Assembly (NCBI GenBank): GCA_910578735.1
Contig: CAJTSQ010000064.1
Location: 1 to 7,502, forward strand
Source: an uncultured Oscillospiraceae bacterium
Lineage (GTDB): Bacteria; Bacillota; Clostridia; Oscillospirales; Oscillospiraceae
Length of the DNA: 7,502 bases
Direction: 5' to 3'
Shown: one piece after another, positions 1-6,719 of the stretch
How positions within the stretch are numbered: position 1 is the stretch's first letter
Layout: each line of letters starts with the position of its first letter
Made by a program: the position numbers and the translations under genes
Notes under the pieces: model-generated
What the model was told of the DNA's origin: nothing
The model's database searches: none
What the model saw: the letters and a program-made list of their open reading frames with translations, nothing else

Positions 1-434
1 AGCACCATCGGCACCAGGCACACCAGGGGGAAGACCCACACCCGGCCGTCGAACAGGTCCAGCAGGGCCCATTTGTCCCGTATCTCCCAGCCGGCCAGGG
101 CGGGGAAGGCGGACATGAACAGCTGGAGCCCCCAGCAGACCACCGCGTAGAAGGCCATATTGCCCTGAACGGCCCAGAAGAAATCCCTTCGCCGGGCTCC
201 CATAGACAGCCCCAGATTCAGGTTGTTGGTACACATGGCGAAGGCGTACAGGAACAGACACAGCAGGATCATGGTGGGGAACATGGCGTAGTAGGTCTCA
301 AAGAGGTTGCCCGCATTGGGATCATCGGGCACGCCGGTGACGTAACAGCCCGCAATCACGATGGCGGCAAAGCCAAAGATCGCCCCCAGGTTGACCCAGG
401 AATAGCTGAGGAGAAACCGGAAGGATTTCACCAT
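1..434 (-). CDS. ABC-2-type transporter permease, 3' end cut by window edge
   Basis: The first 144 codons of an integral membrane protein are present; the rest lies beyond base 1. The start is the ATG at 434-432, 12 bp after the stop of the ATPase gene, with a G-rich ribosome site (GGGGGGAG, 439-446) between them. Hydrophobic segments lie at about residues 14-34, 49-68, 88-112 and from 132 onward. Between the second and third is a basic loop (residues 72-86, with NLGLSMGARRRDFF), which resembles the loop seen in permeases paired with YtrB-like ATPases. The position directly after the ATPase gene supports a role as the membrane partner of that ATPase in one transporter. The substrate cannot be read from the sequence. 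Systems of this layout in Bacillus (ytr) respond to cell-wall-active antibiotics, but that role is only an analogy here. Confidence 0.8.
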   Translation of the reverse strand, partial: MVKSFRFLLSYSWVNLGAIFGFAAIVIAGCYVTGVPDDPNAGNLFETYYAMFPTMILLCLFLYAFAMCTNNLNLGLSMGARRRDFFWAVQGNMAFYAVVCWGLQLFMSAFPALAGWEIRDKWALLDLFDGRVWVFPLVCLVPMV

Positions 435-446
435 TTCGCTCCCCCC

Positions 447-1334
447 TTACTGGGCGTCCCCGTGGCCGCACAGGGACACGAAGACGTTTTGCAGGTTCAT
501 GGGAGCGATGTCCACATCGGCCTCCCGGGCCGCCTCCAGCTTGACCATGTCCCCCCGGACGGCCACCGTCTTGTGCCGGCCCATCTGGTGGGTGGACAGG
601 ATTTGCAGCCCCCGGCACGCCTGGTCCACCACCTCGTCCCGGCCGGAGACGTAATGGAACTGGCTGATGAGCTCCTCGGTGTCTGTGTTTTCGAGGATGC
701 GGCCCTCATCCAGGATGATAACCCGCTCAAAGACAGAGGCGGCCTCCTCAATGATGTGGGTGGAGACCAGGAAGGTGCGGTTGGTCTGGGAAAAATCCTC
801 CAGCAGCAGCTGGTAGAACCGCTCCCGCATCACCACGTCCAGCCCGGCGGCGGGCTCGTCCAGGATGGTGATGGGGGCCCGGCTGGCCAGGGCGATCAGG
901 ATGGTCACCATGGACATCTGGCCCTTGGACAGCTGGGAGATCTTCTTCTTGGTCTCCAGCTTGAACTCGTCCAGCAGGCGCAGGGCGTAGTCGAAGTCCC
1001 AGTTGGGGTAGTAGATGGCGGCGGACTTGAGATAGTGCTTGATCTTCAGGTTGTTAGGCCCGGAAAACAGGGTGGCCTGAAGCTCCCGGGAGAAGCAGAT
1101 GTCGTTGAGGGCCCTCTGATTCTCCCACACCGGCTGGCCGTTGTAGGTGACAGAGCCGCTGTTTTTGGTGTTCTGGGCGGTGAGAATGCCCAGCAGGGTG
1201 GTCTTGCCCGCCCCGTTCCGGCCGATAAGACCGTAGATTTTCCCCGGTTCGATGGTGAGGTCCAGGTTGTGGAGGATCTCCTTGTCCTTGTAGGATTTGC
1301 ACAGGCCCTCGGCCTTTAAAATTCCAGCGTTCAT
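447..1334 (-). CDS. ABC transporter ATP-binding protein, YtrB-like
   Basis: This is a 295-residue cytoplasmic ATPase subunit of an ABC transporter. Visible motifs in order are Walker A GRNGAGKT (residues 38-45), the signature LSKGQ (135-139), Walker B ITILDEP (155-161) with catalytic Glu160, a D-loop (GLD, 164-166) and the switch histidine in STH (191-193). The usual Q-loop position reads CFSRE, with a glutamine only at residue 86. The segment around YYPNWD (108-113) and the C-terminal tail (about 215-295) are typical of ATPases that travel with small GntR regulators. The ATG start overlaps the stop of the regulator gene (ATGA), and AGGAG at 1343-1347 lies 8 nt upstream, so translation is probably coupled. 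The permease gene follows at 12 bp. Family assignment is firm; the transported substrate is unknown. Confidence 0.93.
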   Translation of the reverse strand: MNAGILKAEGLCKSYKDKEILHNLDLTIEPGKIYGLIGRNGAGKTTLLGILTAQNTKNSGSVTYNGQPVWENQRALNDICFSRELQATLFSGPNNLKIKHYLKSAAIYYPNWDFDYALRLLDEFKLETKKKISQLSKGQMSMVTILIALASRAPITILDEPAAGLDVVMRERFYQLLLEDFSQTNRTFLVSTHIIEEAASVFERVIILDEGRILENTDTEELISQFHYVSGRDEVVDQACRGLQILSTHQMGRHKTVAVRGDMVKLEAAREADVDIAPMNLQNVFVSLCGHGDAQ

Positions 1335-1711
1335 GTTTCGTTCTCCTCTCCAATAGCCTGTTGAATCATAGCTGTAATTTCCTCCCCGGTGAGGGCCAGG
1401 GAGGTCCCCTCCTTCACCAGCGGCTTTACATAGCCGTCGTAAAAGGAGGCCTTTCGTTTCTGCTTCACGGTGTCTCCCGCTCCTTTCGATACGAACATGC
1501 CGATGCCCCGGCGCTTGTACAAAATTCCGTCTGCCACCAGCAGGTTAATGCCCTTGGCCGCCGTGGCCGGGTTGATGTTATACCCCCGGGCCAGCTCGTT
1601 GGTGGAGGGCACCTGCTCCTCCTCCCGGTAGACCCCCCGGAGGATGTCGTCCTCCAGCATCCGGGCAATCTGCAAGTAAATCAGGGACTGGTCGTTTAAG
1701 GTTCCCCGCAT
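1331..1711 (-). CDS. GntR-family transcriptional regulator, YtrA subfamily
   Basis: A 126-residue DNA-binding regulator. Residues 10-75 form a GntR winged helix-turn-helix: the helices run through VPSTNELARGYNINPAT (34-50), and the wing is YKRRGIGMFV (65-74). Only about 50 residues follow, too few for a FadR- or UTRA-type ligand domain; this short tail is the mark of the YtrA subfamily, whose members usually repress their own ABC transporter operon. The start ATG at 1711 is set by a very strong ribosome site, GGAGGTGAT (1715-1723), 3 nt from the codon. The stop overlaps the ATPase start. A strong promoter and a palindrome lie just upstream, consistent with self-regulation (inference). The inducing signal cannot be read from the sequence. 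Confidence 0.92.
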   Translation of the reverse strand: MRGTLNDQSLIYLQIARMLEDDILRGVYREEEQVPSTNELARGYNINPATAAKGINLLVADGILYKRRGIGMFVSKGAGDTVKQKRKASFYDGYVKPLVKEGTSLALTGEEITAMIQQAIGEENET

Positions 1712-1751
1712 TTCATCACCTCCGCGGTTTTATAGGTCCGCTTGTCTGTTT

Positions 1752-1773
1752 GTTAATTACTTGTGTAACTAAC
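1752..1773. promoter_or_regulatory. Candidate operator palindrome for the GntR regulator
   Basis: GTTAATTAC-TTGT-GTAACTAAC is an inverted repeat with 9-base arms, 8 of 9 positions symmetric, separated by 4 bases. It begins at the downstream edge of the -10 box and covers the expected transcription start of the GntR/ABC operon, a position from which a bound repressor would block the promoter. The symmetry and position are seen directly; binding by the adjacent regulator is inferred from the habit of YtrA-family proteins. Confidence 0.6.
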
Positions 1774-1800
1774 TATAACACCGATGGAGTTGGCTGTCAA
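1772..1800 (-). promoter_or_regulatory. Sigma-A-type promoter of the GntR/ABC operon
   Basis: Reading the minus strand, TTGACA (1795-1800) is followed after exactly 17 bp by TATAGT (1772-1777). This is a near-consensus housekeeping promoter. Transcription should start near 1765, giving a leader of about 54 nt before the regulator ATG at 1711. Confidence 0.85.
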
Positions 1801-1940
1801 GAGGGTTTTACACTTTTTCTCCCCCATATCAAGGGGCAGAGAGGGCGCTGTGTCCGGAAAACCCTTCTCCGTTCACAAAATCCTCCATTTTCTCCCGGAA
1901 AATTCAAAAAGATATTTGTTTTTCTTCATGTTTTTTTCAC
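1801..1940. other. AT-rich spacer between divergent operons, no gene seen
   Basis: This stretch lies between the leftward GntR promoter and the putative rightward htrA promoter. It is pyrimidine-rich and holds a short direct repeat, CCGGAAAA (once near 1854, once near 1895). I see no convincing hairpin, RNA gene or coding sequence. A 78-86 codon open frame crossing it has no recognisable composition or ribosome site. Confidence 0.5.
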
Positions 1941-1950
1941 AATTACGCGT

Positions 1951-2002
1951 TATGATAATTTCAGTCAAAGGACATACCTACTTTATCCCGTTTCAAAAGG
2001 AG
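1951..2002 (+). promoter_or_regulatory. Putative htrA promoter -10 box and ribosome binding site
   Basis: TATGATAAT at 1951-1959 is a plausible -10 region, but no good -35 box lies 16-18 bp upstream; that stretch is mostly T. AAAAGGAG at 1995-2002 is a clear ribosome site 10 nt before the ATG at 2013. The weak -35 could mean activator dependence or another sigma factor; this is inference. Confidence 0.45.
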
Positions 2003-2012
2003 CGTTTTAATT

Positions 2013-3401
2013 ATGGATGAGTTCAACTTCTACAACAGTGAAAACGACGGCTACCGGGGCGGCTTTGGCCGGTACGAGGACCCGGAGCCCACCATGCCTG
2101 GCACCCCATTCGGCACCGGAGGCCCCCAGGCCCCCAGGAAAAAGCGGGGGGGGCGAGTCGGCCGGGTGATTGCCCTGGTGCTGGCCTGCACGATTGCCGG
2201 AGGCGGCGCGGGCGTGGGAGGTGCCTACCTCTACTATAAAATGGCGCTCCCCCAGAACACCACCGTCATCCAGGAGGAGGACCGGCCCCAGGTGCGGACG
2301 GTGGTCAACACCAACAACGGCCAGCCCATGACGCCAGAGCAGCTCTATGCCGCCAACCTGGCCTCCTGCGTGGGCATCACGGTGAACACCACCCAGAACA
2401 TCTGGGGTCAGACCACCACCTCTGCCGCCTCGGGCTCCGGCTTTGTCCTCAGCCAGGACGGCTATGTGGCCACCAACTACCACGTCATCGAGAACGCCGT
2501 GAAGAACTCCGGTGTTACCATCCAGGTATCCTTTGCTGACGGCAGGAAGTATGACGCCAGGCTGGTGGGCGGCGAGAAGGACAACGACGTGGCCGTTTTG
2601 AAGATCGAGGCCACCGGCCTCACCCCTGTCACCCTGGGGGACAGCTCCAAGCTGGTGGTGGGTGAGAGCGTCTACGCCATCGGCAATCCCCTGGGCGAGC
2701 TGACCTACTCCTTCACCGACGGCATTGTCTCCGCCCTGGACCGGCTCATCACCACCACCGACACTGACGGGAACGGCCGCCAGACCAGCACCACCCTCAA
2801 CGTCCTCCAGACAAACTGCGCCATCAACCCGGGCAACTCCGGCGGGCCTCTCTTTGACAGCTATGGCAATGTCATCGGCATCACCACCGCCAAATACACC
2901 CAATCATCTTCCGGCGTCGCCGCCGAGGGCCTGGGCTTCGCCCTGCCCATCAACGATGTGAAGGAGATCCTGGCCGACCTCATCGAGCACGGCTATGTCA
3001 CCGGCAAGCCCTATATGGGGGTCACAGTGGACAACGTCTCCCAAGAGGCCCAGCGCTACGGCATCTCCGCCGGCGCGGTGATCCTCTCGGTGGCGGACGG
3101 CTCCTGTGCGCAGAAGGCGGGGCTCCAGGTCAACGATATCATCATCGCCATTGATGATACCGCCATCGACTCCTCCACCGCCCTCACCGCCGCCCTGTCC
3201 ACCGGCTACAAGGCGGGCGACACCGCCGCTCTCACCGTCATCCGCAACCAGCAGGAGCTGAAGCTGACCATCACCTTCGACGAGAAGAACGCCGAAACGG
3301 AGGCCAACAACCAGCAGCAGAGCGGCCAGCAGCAACAGCAGCCCTCGTATGACTACGGCAACGGCTATCAGTGGCCCTTCGGAAACATATTCCCTTGGTA
3401 A
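2013..3401 (+). CDS. htrA: HtrA/DegP-type serine protease, membrane-anchored, one PDZ domain
   Basis: A 462-residue surface protease expected to degrade misfolded proteins outside the membrane. Residues 1-50 are a cytoplasmic tail ending in basic residues (PRKKRGGR, 41-48). A single membrane anchor follows at about 51-75. The trypsin-like domain (about 110-320) carries a full triad: His157 in TNYHV, Asp192 in NDVAVLK and Ser276 in NPGNSGGP. A PDZ domain occupies about 333-422 (YMGV, then the GLQVNDIIIAI strand). The end is a glutamine-rich linker (433-443) and a short aromatic tail rich in Tyr, Trp and Phe. Length fits single-PDZ Firmicute HtrA proteins. Extracellular cysteines are Cys119, Cys269 and Cys365. 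The gene stands alone between a divergent operon and a strong terminator. In Bacillus, htrA genes respond to secretion stress; regulation here is not shown. Confidence 0.95.
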   Translation: MDEFNFYNSENDGYRGGFGRYEDPEPTMPGTPFGTGGPQAPRKKRGGRVGRVIALVLACTIAGGGAGVGGAYLYYKMALPQNTTVIQEEDRPQVRTVVNTNNGQPMTPEQLYAANLASCVGITVNTTQNIWGQTTTSAASGSGFVLSQDGYVATNYHVIENAVKNSGVTIQVSFADGRKYDARLVGGEKDNDVAVLKIEATGLTPVTLGDSSKLVVGESVYAIGNPLGELTYSFTDGIVSALDRLITTTDTDGNGRQTSTTLNVLQTNCAINPGNSGGPLFDSYGNVIGITTAKYTQSSSGVAAEGLGFALPINDVKEILADLIEHGYVTGKPYMGVTVDNVSQEAQRYGISAGAVILSVADGSCAQKAGLQVNDIIIAIDDTAIDSSTALTAALSTGYKAGDTAALTVIRNQQELKLTITFDEKNAETEANNQQQSGQQQQQPSYDYGNGYQWPFGNIFPW

Positions 3402-3418
3402 TCACCCGTTTTTCTTCT

Positions 3419-3457
3419 CCCCCGCGGTCCATTCCGGACTGCGGGGGGTTCTTTTGA
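3419..3457 (+). terminator. Intrinsic terminator after htrA
   Basis: A GC-rich stem of 12 pairs (3419-3430 with 3436-3447, one G-T wobble) encloses a 5-base loop (ATTCC) and is followed by a T-rich tail (TTCTTTT, to 3457). It starts 17 nt after the htrA stop and separates it from the helicase promoter. Confidence 0.88.
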
Positions 3458-3465
3458 TAAAACCA

Positions 3466-3493
3466 TAGACAATCCCGAAAAAATAGGTATAAT
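3466..3493 (+). promoter_or_regulatory. Promoter of the helicase operon
   Basis: TAGACA (3466-3471), a 16-bp spacer, then a perfect TATAAT (3488-3493). Transcription should start near 3500, giving a leader of about 30 nt before the ATG at 3530, with ribosome site GAGGG at 3517-3521. Confidence 0.8.
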
Positions 3494-3529
3494 ATAGCTT
3501 GATAGATTATACAGAAGAGGGATATAACT

Positions 3530-4711
3530 ATGGAGATTAACGGACAAACTGTCAGCGGAACCGGCCGCTATGACCAGATGAACCTGTCCCCGGAGCTGAT
3601 GCGGGCTATCGAGAAGAAGGGCTATGTGGAGGCCACCCCCATACAGACCGGGGCCATCCCCTGGTTTATGGACTGGAAGGACGTCATTGCCAAGGCCCCC
3701 ACAGGGACGGGCAAGACCTTTGCCTTCGGCATCCCCATGGTGGAGCACACCGACCCCGCCGTCGCCGCCGTCACCGGCCTGGTGCTGGCCCCCACCCGGG
3801 AGCTGGCCATCCAGATTCAGGACGAGCTGCGGGACCTGTGCGCCTTTAAGGAGGGGGTGCGGGTGGTATGCCTCTACGGCGGCCAGCCCATCAGCGGGCA
3901 GATTAACCAATTAAAGAAGAAACCCCAGATTGTGGTGGCCACGCCGGGCCGGCTGATGGACCACATGAAGCGGCGCACCGTCCGGCTGGACCAGGTGGAG
4001 ACGGTGGTGCTGGACGAGGCCGACCGGATGCTGGACATGGGCTTCGTCCGGGACGTGACCCACATCCTGGACCAGATGCCCAACCGGAAAAACCTGGGCA
4101 TGTTCTCGGCCACCATCTCCCGGGAGGTGCTGGATATCTCCTGGGTCTACCAGCGGGAGCCGGTGGAGATCACCGTCCAGGCCGACCAGGAGAACCGGCC
4201 CGACATCGCCCAGTACCGCCTGGAGGCCGACCGGGGGGAGAAGGCGGACATCATGGCCCGGCTGCTGGAGATGGGGGACTACGAGCGGGTGATCGCCTTC
4301 TGCAATACCAAGAACATGACCGACCGGCTGGCCGGACTTTTGGAGATGCGGGGCATCTCCTGCGAGGCTATCCACGGGGATATCACCCAGTCCCTCCGGG
4401 AGCGGACCCTGCAAAAGTTCCGGGATGGCAAGATACGGGTGCTGGCTGCCACCGACGTGGCTGCCCGGGGGCTGGACATTGACGATGTGGACGCGGTGTT
4501 CAACTACGACGTTCCTGACGAGAACGAGTACTACATCCACCGCATCGGCCGCACCGGCCGGGCCCGCCGGCATGGGGTGGCCTTCTCTCTGGTGTCCTCC
4601 GTCTCGGAAGGCCTGCGGCTGGACGACATTATAAAGTCCACCGGCAGTCAGATCCGGACGGTCTACTTCAACGAAAAGGGCGACCTGGTGGCCGCTGCGG
4701 AGAATAAATGA
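3530..4711 (+). CDS. DEAD-box ATP-dependent RNA helicase, minimal core form
   Basis: A 393-residue cytoplasmic RNA helicase, expected to unwind short RNA duplexes during RNA decay, ribosome assembly or cold adaptation. Motifs in order: Q motif ending in TPIQ (36-39), motif I APTGTGKT (56-63), Ia PTREL (88-92), GG (117-118), Ib TPGR (138-141), II DEAD (162-165), III SAT (193-195), IV about 254-260, V ATDVAARGLDI (307-317) and VI HRIGRTGRA (337-345). All key ATPase and RNA-binding residues are present. The conserved aromatic residue before the Q motif appears to be Tyr14 rather than Phe. Only about 45 residues follow motif VI, so the basic or RNA-binding C-terminal tail of CsdA, DbpA or CshA types is missing. 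A specific orthologue cannot be named. Its stop overlaps the start of the next gene by 4 bp. Confidence 0.95.
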   Translation: MEINGQTVSGTGRYDQMNLSPELMRAIEKKGYVEATPIQTGAIPWFMDWKDVIAKAPTGTGKTFAFGIPMVEHTDPAVAAVTGLVLAPTRELAIQIQDELRDLCAFKEGVRVVCLYGGQPISGQINQLKKKPQIVVATPGRLMDHMKRRTVRLDQVETVVLDEADRMLDMGFVRDVTHILDQMPNRKNLGMFSATISREVLDISWVYQREPVEITVQADQENRPDIAQYRLEADRGEKADIMARLLEMGDYERVIAFCNTKNMTDRLAGLLEMRGISCEAIHGDITQSLRERTLQKFRDGKIRVLAATDVAARGLDIDDVDAVFNYDVPDENEYYIHRIGRTGRARRHGVAFSLVSSVSEGLRLDDIIKSTGSQIRTVYFNEKGDLVAAAENK

Positions 4712-5296
4712 GTAAAAAGTCCTCGCATTTCTGGCTGGATTTTTTCGCCTGCTTCCTGATCCCCGCCTACACACTCCTCTTTGCCGGGAGCGTGCAGTGG
4801 TTCGGCACCAACTTTTCTGTCATCGCCGTCACCGGGCCGGACCACTACAGGGGGTTCGTCTACTGGGGAATTCTGGCGGGCGGCTACTTCTTTGTGATGC
4901 TCAACCGGCTGGCCTTCCGCCTCCCCCGCCGGGGGGGAGCGGGCGGGGACCCGCCTGCTCACTGTGTGCGCCGTGCTGTCCCTGGCCTACGCCGTGGCCA
5001 TCCCCTATCTGCCGGAGTACTTTCCCAAGTACGCCGCCCTCCACGTGTTTTTAGCTGCCCTGGCCTGTGTGCTGCTGATGCTGGCCCTGCTGGCGACTCT
5101 GCTGGCCCTGCGGCAGACTGGCCCGGATCGCTGGGCACGTCCGCTGAGGGCCTGGGGCTTGATTGTGCTGGTCTGCGCCGTGCTGTTTCTCATCCCCGGG
5201 ATGGTGACCAGCGCGCTGGAGGTGTTTTTTACCATCTCCGCCGCCCTGCTGGCCCGGGGGATCTGGCTGCTGTTGAATACTGACAAACATTTATAG
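4708..5296 (+). pseudogene. Multi-pass membrane protein gene, interrupted by a one-base frameshift
   Basis: The gene starts at ATG 4708, overlapping the helicase stop (ATGA). The first 70 or so residues are clearly membrane-like (segments at about 8-32 and 49-70). After about 4935 this frame turns into Pro/Arg/Gly-rich nonsense, while the next frame (GTG 4964 to TAG 5296) reads as strongly hydrophobic protein. The switch falls in a stretch with C5 (4923-4927) and G7 (4931-4937). Removing one base from either run joins the halves into about 195 residues with roughly six membrane segments, reading RRGERAGTRLLTVCAVLSL across the joint for the G-run option. The function is not recognised; the layout vaguely resembles DUF998-type six-helix proteins, a weak guess. 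The break could be a real mutation, a phase-variable tract or a sequencing error. The hydrophobic reading after the break shows little decay, so any mutation is recent. Confidence 0.8.
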
Positions 5297-5318
5297 CCCG
5301 ACTGGGCTTCAGACTGCC

Positions 5319-5355
5319 AAAACGCGCCGAAGGACCCTCCTCCGGCGCGTTTTCC
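5319..5355 (+). terminator. Intrinsic terminator after the helicase operon
   Basis: AAAACGCGCCG (5319-5329) pairs perfectly with CGGCGCGTTTT (5343-5353). An inner AGGA/TCCT stem encloses a CCC loop, with a single A-C mismatch between the two stems. The flanking A and T runs make it potentially active in both directions, though no gene faces it from the right. Confidence 0.88.
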
Positions 5356-5447
5356 TGTCTCGGAAGCCACGACCTGCCTGTTTTTTAAAAGCTGCAAAAA
5401 CTGTCACTTCAAAAAATACACAAGATAACAGAATTTTAAAAATGACC

Positions 5448-5475
5448 CAGGGGACAGAGGAATTTCCGTCCCCTG
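5448..5475. repeat. Perfect 8-bp inverted repeat in the AT-rich gap
   Basis: CAGGGGAC (5448-5455) and GTCCCCTG (5468-5475) form a perfect stem. The 12-base middle can itself fold (GGAA/TTCC around one T). The right side runs into AAATTTTAAT, so it could act as a weak terminator. It may also be one copy of a dispersed intergenic hairpin element; no second copy lies in this window, so this cannot be judged here. Confidence 0.5.
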
Positions 5476-5529
5476 AAATTTTAATCAATTCTTCATTCTT
5501 TTCCTATGGTATTTTCAATCCATAAGGCG

Positions 5530-5577
5530 TATGATATAGTTCAGAAACAGACCCTGACATACTTTTTAAAGGAGCGA
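5530..5577 (+). promoter_or_regulatory. Putative pspC promoter -10 box and ribosome binding site
   Basis: TATGATAT (5530-5537) is a plausible -10 region; no good -35 hexamer lies 16-18 bp upstream. AAAGGAGCG near 5569-5577 is the ribosome site before the ATG at 5585. The arrangement resembles the htrA leader at 1947-2015. Confidence 0.45.
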
Positions 5578-5584
5578 TTGACTT

Positions 5585-5794
5585 ATGGGAAACAAAAGAC
5601 TGTATCGGACCGAGAGCCCCTATAAGATGGTAGCCGGTGTGTGCGGCGGCATTGCGGAGTACTTCGACATCGATCCCACCCTGGTGCGGGTCATCTGGGT
5701 CATCGCCGCTTTCTGCGGCAGCCTGGGCTTCTGGGCCTACCTGATCTGCGCCCTCATCATGCCCAAAAAGAGCGATATCTACCCGGGATATTGA
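5585..5794 (+). CDS. PspC-domain small membrane protein
   Basis: A 69-residue protein made almost wholly of one PspC domain. Residues 4-16 are the basic lead-in (KRLYRTESPYKM, 4-15), then the family core GVCGGIAEYF (18-27), IDPTLVRVIW (29-38) and a membrane segment at about 33-59, ending in MPKK (59-62). In Proteobacteria PspC signals membrane stress to PspA/PspB; in Firmicutes such stand-alone domains are common and mostly of unknown role. No pspA or pspB gene is nearby. The next gene begins 22 bp after the stop with its own ribosome site, so the two are probably co-transcribed. Family assignment is firm, physiological role is inferred. Confidence 0.92.
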   Translation: MGNKRLYRTESPYKMVAGVCGGIAEYFDIDPTLVRVIWVIAAFCGSLGFWAYLICALIMPKKSDIYPGY

Positions 5795-5816
5795 TATTTC
5801 ATCAGGAGGACTCCCT

Positions 5817-6698
5817 ATGATAACTGTCCGCCCCTCTGTCCCGGAGGACGTCCCTGCCCTGCGGGGGCTGTGGAAGCTGGCCTTTGGAGACAGCGACGCC
5901 TATTTGGACAACTACTTCCAGACCGCCTACTGGCCAGACCACATGCTGGTGCTGGAGGAGGACGGGGCGGTCCGATCCATGGCCGCCTGGTTCGACACCA
6001 ATTTTTGCGTTCCTGGCCGGGGGATGTACTGGACGGCCTACCTCTACGCCGTGGCCACTCACCCGGCGTGCCGGGGGAGGGGCTTCTCCGGCCAGCTGCT
6101 GGCCTGGGCGGACCGCTTCCTCCGCGAGTTGGGCCTGTCGGCGGTGAGCACCGTTCCGGCGGAGCCCTCCCTCCACAACTTCTTTGGGGCCAACGGATTT
6201 CGGGAGTGCTTTATCCACGACCGGCTGGTGGGCTGGCGGGAGGATTTCCCCGGCACGCCACCCCCGCCGCCCTCCTCGCTGACGCTGGAGCCCCTGGAGC
6301 CCGGACAGTACGGCGGACGGCGGGAGCCCCTTCTGCAGGACATCCCCCACATCATTTATCCGGACTACGCCCTGGCTTATCAGGCCGGCTGCTGCCAGCT
6401 GTCCGGTGGAGGGCTGTATCAGGTGCCCACCGAACAGGGAAGCGTGCTGCTCTGCCTGGAGCGGGCGGACAATGGATCGGCGGTCATCAAAGAGCTGCTG
6501 GGCCCGAAGGAGGCCAGGGAGATTTTCCTGAAAGAGATGCCCGCCCTGCTCCACGCAGATGTCTGGGAGGTCCGGGCCCCGTACAGGGGCGGGCCCCTGC
6601 CGGGGCACAGGTTTGGTATGCTCAAGTGGCTGGACCCGGCGCTGGAGCGGGCCTGGGACTGGGAGGCCACGGGCTACCTGGGCCTGGCGTTTGACTGA
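5817..6698 (+). CDS. GNAT-family N-acetyltransferase with a C-terminal extension
   Basis: A 293-residue protein with a GNAT acetyltransferase fold in its first half (about 1-138). The acetyl-CoA pyrophosphate loop is RGRGFSG (86-92), preceded by the beta-4 strand YAVATHP (77-83) and followed by helix QLLAWADRFL (93-102); NFFGANGFRE (121-130) is the usual motif B end. A proline-rich linker (147-152) leads to a second domain of about 140 residues ending in RFGMLKWL (265-272) and YLGLAFD (287-293), which I cannot assign to a named domain. These two-part GNAT proteins are frequent in Clostridia and their acceptor substrates are mostly unknown. The start has AGGAGGA (5804-5810) 6 nt upstream. It probably shares a transcript with the PspC gene and is followed by a hairpin. 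Confidence 0.88.
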   Translation: MITVRPSVPEDVPALRGLWKLAFGDSDAYLDNYFQTAYWPDHMLVLEEDGAVRSMAAWFDTNFCVPGRGMYWTAYLYAVATHPACRGRGFSGQLLAWADRFLRELGLSAVSTVPAEPSLHNFFGANGFRECFIHDRLVGWREDFPGTPPPPPSSLTLEPLEPGQYGGRREPLLQDIPHIIYPDYALAYQAGCCQLSGGGLYQVPTEQGSVLLCLERADNGSAVIKELLGPKEAREIFLKEMPALLHADVWEVRAPYRGGPLPGHRFGMLKWLDPALERAWDWEATGYLGLAFD

Positions 6699-6719
6699 AT
6701 TCCTGCATGTTGTGTACAG

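Noticed and set aside
462..1319. Long plus-strand open frame (285 codons) opposite the ABC ATPase
   Set aside because: It mirrors the ATPase gene, is rich in Gly/Val/Gln/Leu low-complexity sequence and shows no motif; the minus-strand reading has all ABC motifs.
1854..1902. Two CCGGAAAA direct repeats as possible regulator sites
   Set aside because: Only 8 bases, no symmetry and no fixed relation to a promoter; likely chance.
1784..2020. Small open frame (78-86 codons) in the gap before htrA
   Set aside because: It runs through promoter and ribosome-site sequence, is Phe/Ser-rich as expected from T-rich spacer, and lacks its own ribosome site.
2007..2903. Minus-strand open frame of 298 codons opposite htrA
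   Set aside because: A GC-driven shadow, rich in Gly, Val and Ala; the plus strand carries an intact protease.
3911..4774. Minus-strand open frame of 287 codons opposite the helicase
   Set aside because: Antisense shadow of a gene with every DEAD-box motif; no family resemblance.
4931..4937. Programmed ribosomal frameshift at the G7 run
   Set aside because: No classic slippery heptamer suited to the needed +1 shift, no stop codon at the shift site and no evident stimulator; mutation, tract variation or read error is simpler.
5802..6608. Minus-strand and alternate-frame open frames over the acetyltransferase
   Set aside because: No ribosome sites or motifs; the GNAT frame has AGGAGGA and a clear acetyl-CoA loop.
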